Shown here piece after piece: positions 1 to 5,143 of a DNA stretch of 5,143 nt. Where the stretch lies: positions 1-5,143 of the forward strand of contig JADGNT010000440.1 in NCBI GenBank assembly GCA_017883345.1. Reading direction: 5' to 3'. Origin of the DNA: Candidatus Solibacter sp. (lineage in GTDB: Bacteria > Acidobacteriota > Terriglobia > Bryobacterales > Bryobacteraceae). The first letter of the stretch is position 1, and every line of letters starts with the position of its first letter. Both the position numbers and the translations under genes were made by a program. The notes beneath the pieces are model-generated. The model was not told the DNA's origin. It saw only the letters and a list, made by a program, of their open reading frames with translations, and did not search any database.

Positions 1-2371
1 CGCCCCACTTCCAGTTGCGGATTTCTGGCATATCTTCGCCGTTGGCGTCGATGTATTGCTTGTGCTCGATCAGCTTGTCCTTGAGCTGCTGCTTCAGGTA
101 GATGCCCTTCTCGCCGGTACGCGGCAGGCGGTCGATGGCGTCCATCACCAGGTGGAAGCGGTCCAGCTCGTTCAGCACCGTCATGTCGAAGGGCGTGGTG
201 ATGGTGCCCTCTTCCTTGTAGCCGCGCACGTGGATGTTGTCGTGGTTGGTGCGGCGGTAGGTCAGCCGGTGGATCAACCACGGGTAGGCATGGAAGGCGA
301 AGATGACCGGCTTATCCTTGGTGAAAATCTCGTCGAAATCCATTTCGCTCAACCCGTGAGGGTGCTCGGTTTGCGGCTGCAGCTTCATGAGGTCGACGAC
401 GTTGACCACCCGGATTTTCAGTTCGGGCAGATGCTCGCGCAGAATGGAGACGGCGGCGAGCGTCTCCAGCGTGGGCACGTCGCCACAGCAGGCCATGACC
501 ACGTCGGGCGCAAGTTCCTGATCGTTGCTGGCCCACTGCCAGATGCCGATGCCCTCGGTGCAGTGCTTGACCGCGGCGTCCATTGTCAGCCACTCGGGCG
601 CCGGGTGTTTGCCCGCGATCACGACGTTTACGTAATGCCGGCTGCGCAGGCAGTGGTCCATCACACTCAGCAGGCAGTTTGCATCCGGCGGAAGGTAAAC
701 CCGCACCACCTCGGCTTTCTTATTCACGACGTGGTCGATGAAACCCGGATCCTGGTGCGTGAAGCCGTTGTGATCCTGGCGCCAGACATGCGAGGCCAGC
801 AGGTAGTTTAACGAGGCGATCTTCCGCCGCCACGGCAGGTGCGACGTGACCTTGAGCCACTTGGCGTGCTGGTTAAACATCGAATCGACGATGTGGATGA
901 ACGCCTCGTAGCAGTTGAAGAGTCCATGCCGCCCGGTGAGCAGGTAGCCTTCCAGCCAGCCCTCGCATTGGTGCTCGCTGAGCATTTCCATCACCCGCCC
1001 GGTGGGCGCGAGGAATTCGTCGTTCGCCACGGTCGCGGCTTCCCATTGGCGTTTGGTCGCTTCAAAGAGGGCTTCCAGGCCGTTGGAGAGCGTCTCGTCA
1101 GGGCCAAAGACCCGGAAATTCCGCTGCTCACCATTCAGCTTCGCCACATCGCGCAGGAAAGGGCCGAGCACATGGGTGTCGCCGATGCCGCGCACCCCCG
1201 GCGAGGGCACGTCGGCCGCGTAGTCGCGGAAGTCCGGCATTCGCAGGTCGCGGAGCAGAATGCCGCCGTTGGCGTGGGGATTCGCGCCCATGCGTCGATC
1301 GCCCTTGGGCGCCAGTTCCGCCAGTTCCGGTTTCAGCCGGCCCTGCTCATCGAAGAGTTCCTCCGGCCGGTAACTCCTCAGCCAGGCTTCCAACAGCTTG
1401 AGGTGTTCGGGATGGCTGGCCGGGTCGGAGAGCGGCACCTGGTGCGAACGGAAGGTGCCTTCCACCTGCAGGCCATCGACCATCGTCGGCCCCGTCCAGC
1501 CCTTGGGTGAATTGAGGACGATCATGGGCCAGCGCGGACGCACCAAGTTGCCCCCGGTGCGAGCATCGGCGCGCGCGTCCTGCTGGATTTGTTGGATCTG
1601 CTCCACCGCCGTGTCGAGCGTCGCGGCCATGGCCTCATGCATCGGCCCGGGCTCGTGACCCTCGACGAAGTAAGGCGTCCACCCGTAGCCGCGGAGCAAT
1701 TGTTCCAATTCCTCGCGGGTGATGCGGGCGAGGAGGGTCGGGTTGGAAATCTTGTAGCCGTTGAGATGCAGGATCGGCAGCACCGCGCCATCGGTGGCCG
1801 CATTGAGAAACTTGTTGGAATGCCACGCCGTGGCCAACGGTCCGGTTTCCGCCTCGCCATCGCCGACGACGCAAGCCACGATGAGACCGGGATTGTCGAA
1901 CACCGCCCCGAACGAATGGCTGAGCGAATAGCCCAACTCGCCGCCCTCGTGGATTGAGCCCGGGCACTCCGGCGATGCGTGGCTGGGAATTCCTCCGGGA
2001 AACGAAAACTGCGTAAACAGCTTCCGAAGCCCGGCCTCATCCTGACTGATGTTGGGATAGATCTCGCTGTACGTGCCCTCCAGGTACGTGTTGCCCACCA
2101 CGGCCGGGCCGCCGTGCCCGGGACCGGAGACGTAAATCATGTCGAGGTCGTATTTCTTGATGACCCGGTTCAAGTGCACGTAAATGAAGTTCTGCCCGGG
2201 GGTCGTGCCCCAGTGTCCCAGCAGCATGTGCTTCACATCCGCCAGCGTCAGCGGCCGCTTCAGCAGCGGATTGTCGTGAAGATAAATCTGGCCGGCCGAC
2301 AGATAGTTGGCGGCGCGCCAGTAGGCATCCATCGTGTGCAGCAGTTCCGGCGTGAGTGTGTTGGCTTTCAT
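1..2371 (-). CDS. xfp: Xylulose-5-phosphate/fructose-6-phosphate phosphoketolase (3' end cut by window edge)
   Basis: Thiamine-diphosphate enzyme of the cytoplasm that splits xylulose 5-phosphate (and usually fructose 6-phosphate) with phosphate into acetyl phosphate plus glyceraldehyde 3-phosphate or erythrose 4-phosphate. I translated the minus strand across the whole stretch: 790 codons with no stop or frameshift. Visible motifs are GHWGTTPG (52-59), GPGHGGP (83-89), the phosphoketolase signature EGGELGY (142-148) and the diphosphate/metal-binding GDGEAETG (170-177). Further on come [10 protein letters not shown], the [15 protein letters not shown] block and the family-typical C-terminal stretch ending RNWKWG. 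Family members are about 790-800 residues, so the stop should lie just outside the window. The ATG at 2371 is preceded by GAAGG at 7 bases spacing. It starts 3 bases after the DUF488 stop and is probably translationally coupled to it. The upstream acetate kinase would consume the acetyl phosphate made here. Identification is firm; substrate preference (X5P only or dual) cannot be read from sequence. Confidence 0.97.
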   Translation of the reverse strand, partial: MKANTLTPELLHTMDAYWRAANYLSAGQIYLHDNPLLKRPLTLADVKHMLLGHWGTTPGQNFIYVHLNRVIKKYDLDMIYVSGPGHGGPAVVGNTYLEGTYSEIYPNISQDEAGLRKLFTQFSFPGGIPSHASPECPGSIHEGGELGYSLSHSFGAVFDNPGLIVACVVGDGEAETGPLATAWHSNKFLNAATDGAVLPILHLNGYKISNPTLLARITREELEQLLRGYGWTPYFVEGHEPGPMHEAMAATLDTAVEQIQQIQQDARADARTGGNLVRPRWPMIVLNSPKGWTGPTMVDGLQVEGTFRSHQVPLSDPASHPEHLKLLEAWLRSYRPEELFDEQGRLKPELAELAPKGDRRMGANPHANGGILLRDLRMPDFRDYAADVPSPGVRGIGDTHVLGPFLRDVAKLNGEQRNFRVFGPDETLSNGLEALFEATKRQWEAATVANDEFLAPTGRVMEMLSEHQCEGWLEGYLLTGRHGLFNCYEAFIHIVDSMFNQHAKWLKVTSHLPWRRKIASLNYLLASHVWRQDHNGFTHQDPGFIDHVVNKKAEVVRVYLPPDANCLLSVMDHCLRSRHYVNVVIAGKHPAPEWLTMDAAVKHCTEGIGIWQWASNDQELAPDVVMACCGDVPTLETLAAVSILREHLPELKIRVVNVVDLMKLQPQTEHPHGLSEMDFDEIFTKDKPVIFAFHAYPWLIHRLTYRRTNHDNIHVRGYKEEGTITTPFDMTVLNELDRFHLVMDAIDRLPRTGEKGIYLKQQLKDKLIEHKQYIDANGEDMPEIRNWKWG

Positions 2372-2374
2372 GGT

Positions 2375-2992
2375 TTAACCTTCGTTAGGTGTGGTCTTGG
2401 CGACGGGCCGCGGCCGGGAGCGTTGGGCCGGCGGTTCCTTTTGCATGATTGCGGAAGCCTCGGCCGGATATGTGATCGCAGTGCCCTGGACTTTGGCAAA
2501 GGGCGTGAGAGTATGAGCCTGGCGGCGAGTTGCACTCATGATGTCCTCGGTTCGAATTCCACGAACCAGCAAGGCATCTGCGATGAGCGAGCGATGACAG
2601 CGCCACGGCACAGCTTCCGCGCACATCAGGACGATTCGATCTTGCCTCGCCAGGCGGATCAATTCTTCGAGGCTCTGCGCAAACCCGGGCGTTTGCATGT
2701 AATCGGCATAACCTCGAAAGGAAACATTTCGCCAGCCCATGTTGGGAGAATCGCGCTTCGCATGACGCAGGCCGCCGAGTCCCGGCGTGTGAACGTATCC
2801 CAAGCCGGCTGGCTTCAACGAGTGGGGCAAAGAATCCTTGTTGAACTGCGGATTGTGCCGGGAACGCGGCACCGTGCGCACATCCACCACGCAAGTTGCC
2901 CCGTGTGCCTGAAGCAGGCGGATGAATTCCTCGAGCGTGTGCGTGGAATGTCCAATTGTCATTACCAGCGGCGAAGGCTCTTCCTTTGGCAT
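2375..2992 (-). CDS. DUF488 domain-containing protein
   Basis: A 205-residue protein of the DUF488 family, whose biochemical role is not established. Family hallmarks are visible: TIGHSTHTLEEF (12-23), the VVDVRTVPRSRHNPQFN block (35-51), PGLGGLR (70-76), SFRGYADYM (91-99) and the conserved CAE-x5-CHR motif (124-134), with two cysteines and a histidine that could bind metal or act in catalysis. After about residue 170 the tail is Pro/Arg/Lys-rich and looks disordered. The start is uncertain. ATG at 2992 has a weak GGA seven bases upstream. Met11 (ATG at 2962) sits where most family members begin, but has no good ribosome site. The gene lies between ackA and xfp, 55 bases after the first and 3 before the second, so co-expression with the phosphoketolase pathway is likely. 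A function in that pathway is inference only. I see no transmembrane segment or signal peptide. Confidence 0.93.
   Translation of the reverse strand: MPKEEPSPLVMTIGHSTHTLEEFIRLLQAHGATCVVDVRTVPRSRHNPQFNKDSLPHSLKPAGLGYVHTPGLGGLRHAKRDSPNMGWRNVSFRGYADYMQTPGFAQSLEELIRLARQDRIVLMCAEAVPWRCHRSLIADALLVRGIRTEDIMSATRRQAHTLTPFAKVQGTAITYPAEASAIMQKEPPAQRSRPRPVAKTTPNEG
2379..2383 (-). promoter_or_regulatory. Ribosome binding site of the phosphoketolase gene
   Basis: The minus strand reads GAAGG followed by TTAAACC and the ATG at 2371, a spacing of 7 bases. The site lies inside the last two sense codons of the DUF488 gene, so ribosomes finishing DUF488 pass over it. This supports the chosen start and suggests coupled translation. 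Confidence 0.7.
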
Positions 2993-2999
2993 GCTGTTT

Positions 3000-3016
3000 T
3001 CCGCACAATCGGCGGA
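3000..3016 (-). other. Small hairpin in front of the DUF488 start
   Basis: In the 55-base spacer after ackA the minus strand contains TCCGC, a 7-base loop and GCGGA, a perfect 5-bp stem. The 3' arm overlaps the only Shine-Dalgarno-like bases (GGA) of the DUF488 ATG at 2992. If it forms in the mRNA it could lower initiation there. It has no U-tract and does not look like a terminator. It is short enough to be chance. Confidence 0.3.
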
Positions 3017-3047
3017 TGATCCCCTATGACGACCTTGTTCTCATGGT

Positions 3048-4250
3048 TCAAGGATCCCGAAGTGAGCCGAGATGGAGGACGCGGGTGACGGATCTCGCGA
3101 TCATGAGCTCCTCGTCGGTCGGGATGACGCGTACCTTGACGCGACCGGCGTCCGGCGAAATCAGCGGTTCATTCTTGGCATTGCGCTTGAGGTCTAGTTC
3201 GATGCCGAGAAAGCCGAGTCCATCGCAGATCCGCTGCCGGATGAGCGGCGCGTTTTCGCCGATGCCCGCGGAGAAGACGAGCGTGTCCAGGCCGCCCAGC
3301 GCCGCCGCGAACGAGCCGATCCATTTCTTCACCTGGTAGCAAAACAGCTCGACCGCCTCCGCTGCCCGGGCGTCGAAGGCTTCACGCGCGCACAAGTCGC
3401 GGAGGTCGGAGCTGGTCCCGGAAACTCCGAGCAGCCCGGATTCGTGGTTCACCATCCGCTGAAATTGCGCCGCGGTCATGCGCTCGGTGCGCGCCAGGTA
3501 ATAAACCAGGCCGGGATCCAGGTCTCCCGTGCGCGTGCCCATTACCAATCCCGCCGTGGGCGTGAAGCCCATGCTGGTATCGATACTTTTGCCGTGGCGC
3601 ACGGCGGCCAGGCTGGCGCCGCTGCCGAGATGCGCGAGGATCACACGGCCCGTCGTGGCCGCGGCGTCGCGCCGGCCGAGTTCCTCCATCAGATAGGCGT
3701 AGGACAGGCCGTGGAAGCCGTAGCGCTGGACGCCCTTGGCCGCATAGCGCCGCGGGATCGGCAGCAACTTGGCGACCCGCGGCATGGTGCGGTGAAACGC
3801 GGTGTCAAAGCACGCCACCTGGGGCAGTTTTGGGTGCCGCCGCCGGAACGCCTCAATCAGCCCGATCTCGCGCGGCAGGTGATCGGGGTCATACGGCGTG
3901 ATGCGGTGCAGTTCCGCCAGCAGTTTCGGCGTGACCCGCTCCGGTTCGGAATGCTTCATGCCGTGCACCACGCGGTGTCCCGCGGCTTTGACCGACGCGA
4001 AGACCGGCTGCGCCTCAAGCCAGTCCAGCAGAAATGCCACCGCCGTGCGGTGGTCGGCGGCGACAAGGCGGCACGGGGCCTGCGGTTTTCCAGCCGGATC
4101 GTTGACCACCAAATTAGTGCCGCTCATGCCGATGCGATCGATCTTCCCATCGAGCCGCCGCCGCGGCGTTTCGCCGGCGTCATACACCGCGAATCGGATG
4201 CTCGACGAGCCGCCGTTGATCGTCAGGATGCAGGGCAACGCAGATTTCAT
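3048..4250 (-). CDS. ackA: Acetate kinase (acetate/propionate kinase family)
   Basis: A 400-residue cytoplasmic kinase of the ASKHA fold, the usual length for AckA, interconverting acetyl phosphate + ADP and acetate + ATP. Motifs in order: N-terminal phosphate loop ILTINGGSSSIRF (8-20), GHRVVHG (91-97, substrate-binding Arg93), CFDTAFH (147-153, catalytic Asp149), RYGFHGLS (176-183, His180), HLGSGAS (207-213), MGTRTGDLDPG (237-247, catalytic Arg240), FSAGIGEN (326-333) and TDEELMIA (378-385, metal-binding Glu). Compared with the Methanosarcina thermophila enzyme, the loop lysine (Lys14) is Arg19 and Asn211 is Ser210; the main catalytic residues are kept. The ATG at 4250 follows a G-run (4258-4262) at 7 bases spacing, a modest ribosome site. 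No phosphotransacetylase gene is visible, so acetyl phosphate most likely comes from the phosphoketolase two genes downstream. A propionate or butyrate kinase activity is less likely given this context. Confidence 0.95.
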   Translation of the reverse strand: MKSALPCILTINGGSSSIRFAVYDAGETPRRRLDGKIDRIGMSGTNLVVNDPAGKPQAPCRLVAADHRTAVAFLLDWLEAQPVFASVKAAGHRVVHGMKHSEPERVTPKLLAELHRITPYDPDHLPREIGLIEAFRRRHPKLPQVACFDTAFHRTMPRVAKLLPIPRRYAAKGVQRYGFHGLSYAYLMEELGRRDAAATTGRVILAHLGSGASLAAVRHGKSIDTSMGFTPTAGLVMGTRTGDLDPGLVYYLARTERMTAAQFQRMVNHESGLLGVSGTSSDLRDLCAREAFDARAAEAVELFCYQVKKWIGSFAAALGGLDTLVFSAGIGENAPLIRQRICDGLGFLGIELDLKRNAKNEPLISPDAGRVKVRVIPTDEELMIARSVTRVLHLGSLRDP

Positions 4251-4300
4251 GGGTCAACCCCCGTAGTCAAACCACGCGCCCGTGGTCCCCGTGTACGGCG
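4251..4300 (-). other. Intergenic hairpin region between the small-protein block and ackA
   Basis: This 50-base gap contains a perfect inverted repeat: ACCACG (4271-4276), a 4-base loop and CGTGGT (4281-4286). In the minus-strand RNA two G-U pairs can extend it to 8 bp. It is followed by UUGACU rather than a run of U, so it is a poor intrinsic terminator. It could partly attenuate, stabilise an RNA end or be neutral. I see no convincing -10/-35 pair for ackA in the gap. Confidence 0.45.
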
Positions 4301-4642
4301 TCAATGGCCGAAACTGCGGGAGCGTAGTTCTTCTACGGCACGGAACCAATCTTCTTGCGGTGATCCGTCCGGACAGCCTCTAGCCTGCCAGAGTTCACGA
4401 GCCAGGGCGGCGATGTCATCGTGTCCGAAGGCGGCGATGCCATGTCCGATCGTAGCCGCCTGAGTTTGCTCGTGAGCGTCTTGGGAGTGCTCAAGGGCTT
4501 GCCGTGAATGCTCTTGTCCAGTCAGGTGATCCTGTTTTCCCTGCTGCTCGGCAACCCGATGGGCATGCGCGGCGCCGTCTTCTAATTCGGCGGCTCGTTG
4601 GTGATTTTCGTAATGGGATCCGTTGTTATATCGAGTGGACAT
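4301..4642 (-). CDS. DUF2934 domain protein with His/Ala-rich N-terminal helical segment
   Basis: A 113-residue soluble protein in two parts. Residues about 10-63 are rich in His, Ala, Gln and Glu and look helical, with AAHAHR at 24-29 and many acidic/amide residues. Residues about 74-110 match the DUF2934 pattern: DDIAALARELWQARG followed by PDGSPQEDWFRAVEELR, that is I-x2-LA-x-ELW-x2-RG...DG-x3-EDW-x2-A-x2-EL. DUF2934 is a short domain of unknown function common in soil and plant-associated bacteria. The N-terminal part resembles the 65-residue protein encoded just upstream (AAHAHR, then ALE-x-S-x2-A), so the two look like paralogues, one carrying the extra domain. The ATG at 4642 begins one base after the upstream stop. 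GGTGA nine bases before it, inside the upstream gene, can serve as ribosome site. A stress-related role is often suggested for such proteins but is not shown by sequence. Confidence 0.85.
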   Translation of the reverse strand: MSTRYNNGSHYENHQRAAELEDGAAHAHRVAEQQGKQDHLTGQEHSRQALEHSQDAHEQTQAATIGHGIAAFGHDDIAALARELWQARGCPDGSPQEDWFRAVEELRSRSFGH

Positions 4643-4643
4643 T

Positions 4644-4841
4644 TTAGAGAGTCACCATCTTCCCTGACTTGGTGTGGGCTTCCTTCGCAAGTCTGTAAGC
4701 GTGGACCGAGTACTCCAGCGCCCGGTCCCCATGCCAACTTCCCGCTTGGTTGTCGCCTTTTTCATTATGTTCGGCGGCGGTACGATGGGCGTGTGCCGCC
4801 AGCTCATGCTGCTCGGCGGCTTTGCCGTGTGTGTCGTGCAT
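4644..4841 (-). CDS. Small His/Ala-rich helical protein
   Basis: A 65-residue protein beginning MHDTHGKAAEQHELAAHAHR. It is hydrophilic, with 8 histidines and many alanines and glutamates, and is probably almost wholly alpha-helical (two helices around a KGDNQAGSW turn at about 28-36). There is no signal peptide or membrane segment. I do not recognise a named family, but it matches the N-terminal half of the downstream DUF2934 protein in the AAE...AAHAHR...ALE-x-S-x2-A pattern. The ATG at 4841 is the only plausible start. The only SD-like bases (AAAGG) lie 2 bases from it, too close for normal initiation, while the stop of the upstream 51-residue gene is 5 bases away. Re-initiation after that gene is therefore the likeliest way it is translated. 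Its histidines could bind metal, which is speculation. Confidence 0.8.
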   Translation of the reverse strand: MHDTHGKAAEQHELAAHAHRTAAEHNEKGDNQAGSWHGDRALEYSVHAYRLAKEAHTKSGKMVTL

Positions 4842-4846
4842 AGCCT

Positions 4847-5002
4847 TTAGACGAACATGCCCAGCATGTAGGCCACGAGGAGAATCAGTAAGATGGCGCC
4901 TAGCCCGATGCCAGCGCCCCCACCGTAGCCCCAGCGGCTATGGCCATAGTACCCGCCGCCGCCACCTAAAACCAACAACAAAACGATAAGTAGTATCAAC
5001 AT
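4847..5002 (-). CDS. 51-residue Gly-rich small membrane protein, DUF3309-like
   Basis: Found by reading the minus strand directly. It begins MLILLIVLLLVLGGGGGYYG and continues HSRWGYGGGAGIGLG, then AILLILLVAYMLGMFV and TAA. The layout is a hydrophobic helix (2-12), a Gly/Tyr-rich link with HSRWGYG (21-27) and a second hydrophobic helix (about 32-51), so it is probably a two-pass hairpin in the inner membrane. The HSR-x-WGYG-like centre flanked by Leu/Ile runs resembles DUF3309 proteins, which are about 50 residues and of unknown function. Here the link has five consecutive glycines and lacks the Pro/Trp residues I would expect in that family, so the assignment is tentative. The ATG at 5002 has an excellent ribosome site, AAGGA at 9 bases spacing (5012-5016), which strongly supports a real gene. 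It is followed after 5 bases by the His/Ala-rich gene. Confidence 0.85.
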   Translation of the reverse strand: MLILLIVLLLVLGGGGGYYGHSRWGYGGGAGIGLGAILLILLVAYMLGMFV

Positions 5003-5011
5003 TGTGTATCT

Positions 5012-5016
5012 TCCTT
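5012..5016 (-). promoter_or_regulatory. Ribosome binding site of the 51-residue membrane protein gene
   Basis: The minus strand carries AAGGA, overlapping GGAAG, nine bases before the ATG at 5002. It is the best Shine-Dalgarno sequence in the window and may also feed ribosomes to the two closely spaced genes that follow, both with weaker sites of their own. Confidence 0.75.
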
Positions 5017-5051
5017 TTCTCTGAACGTTACCTCGCGGCCGGCCTGGGGAG

Positions 5052-5143
5052 CTATCCCTTTCTGCCTGCTACGAGGAGTACAACACCGCCAATCAGCGCC
5101 ACCGCGCCCGCGATGGGAGGCAGAGGTACGTCGTGCGTCTTAT
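5052..5143 (-). CDS. Small membrane protein, C-terminal part only (5' end beyond window)
   Basis: An open minus-strand frame enters at the right edge and stops at TAG (5052-5054). The visible 30 codons read KTHDVPLPPIAGAVALIGG followed by VVLLVAGRKG. This is a short polar stretch, a PLPPI turn, one hydrophobic helix of about 17 residues and a basic end, typical of the second membrane helix of short (about 70-90 residue) two-helix membrane proteins in environmental bacteria. I recognise the Pro-rich turn plus Gly/Leu/Val helix as a recurrent pattern but cannot give a family name with confidence. The frame is supported by its strongly hydrophobic composition and by the 51-residue membrane gene that follows after 49 bases in the same direction. 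Its N-terminal half and start are outside the window. Confidence 0.65.
   Translation of the reverse strand, partial: KTHDVPLPPIAGAVALIGGVVLLVAGRKG

Noticed and set aside
56..1510. Two plus-strand open frames (251 and 223 codons) under xfp
   Set aside because: They are antisense to an intact phosphoketolase frame; the residue content (Val/His/Gln/Arg-rich) is typical of a shadow frame.
2385..3008. Second minus-strand frame of 207 codons overlapping DUF488
   Set aside because: Same strand but another frame; no domain visible, while the overlapping frame shows full DUF488 motifs.
1979..3019. Plus-strand open frame of 346 codons
   Set aside because: It runs antisense across the end of xfp and the whole DUF488 gene, has no recognisable domain, and its long openness is explained by GC-rich codon bias on the opposite strand.
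3025..3045. Six-codon minus-strand mini-ORF (ATG to TAG) in the ackA-DUF488 spacer, a possible leader peptide
   Set aside because: No Shine-Dalgarno sequence and no run of regulatory codons; ATG...TAG at this length is expected by chance.
4251..4320. Possible ackA promoter with TTGACG near 4294-4299 or TTGACT/TTGACC nearer the start
   Set aside because: No matching -10 element at 16-18 bases from any of these TTGAC sequences; the boxes alone are not enough.
3444..4463. Plus-strand open frame of 339 codons
   Set aside because: Antisense to ackA and part of the DUF2934 gene, Arg/His/Gln-rich with no motif; the minus-strand genes have clear family motifs.
5036..5045. GGCCGGCC palindrome in the gap before the 51-codon gene
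   Set aside because: A short GC palindrome without loop or U-tract; likely base-composition chance rather than an operator or terminator.
1..5143. CRISPR arrays, insertion sequences, tRNA genes and long direct repeats
   Set aside because: Looked for on both strands; no regularly spaced repeats, transposase motifs, tRNA-like cloverleaf arms or terminal inverted repeats were seen.

Overview
Every gene I can support in this window lies on the minus strand, so the window is read from its right end to its left end. Base composition is GC-rich. The small-protein families (DUF3309-like, DUF2934, His/Ala-rich helical proteins) suggest an environmental Gram-negative bacterium of the Proteobacteria, Acidobacteria or Verrucomicrobia type. 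That assignment is an inference from gene content; nothing here fixes the phylum.

Right part (about 5143 to 4301): a run of four small genes. In transcription order they are the C-terminal end of a small membrane protein (cut by the window edge), a 51-residue Gly-rich DUF3309-like membrane protein, a 65-residue His/Ala-rich helical protein, and a 113-residue protein that joins a related His/Ala-rich segment to a C-terminal DUF2934 domain. Gaps between them are 49, 5 and 1 bases.

Left part (4250 to 1): a carbon/energy module. In transcription order it has an acetate kinase of the ackA family (400 residues), a DUF488 protein (205 residues) and a xylulose-5-phosphate/fructose-6-phosphate phosphoketolase, of which 790 codons are visible and probably only the last few residues are missing. 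Gaps are 55 and 3 bases. The phosphoketolase splits sugar phosphates into acetyl phosphate plus an aldose phosphate. The kinase turns acetyl phosphate and ADP into acetate and ATP. Together they form the phosphoketolase bypass with substrate-level ATP formation. DUF488 has no established role in it.

Only 50 bases separate the small-protein block from ackA, and they hold a compact GC-rich hairpin but no clear U-tract terminator. All seven genes could therefore belong to one transcript or to two adjacent ones. I see no tRNA, rRNA, CRISPR array, insertion sequence or long repeat. The long plus-strand open frames are antisense shadows of the genes described here.
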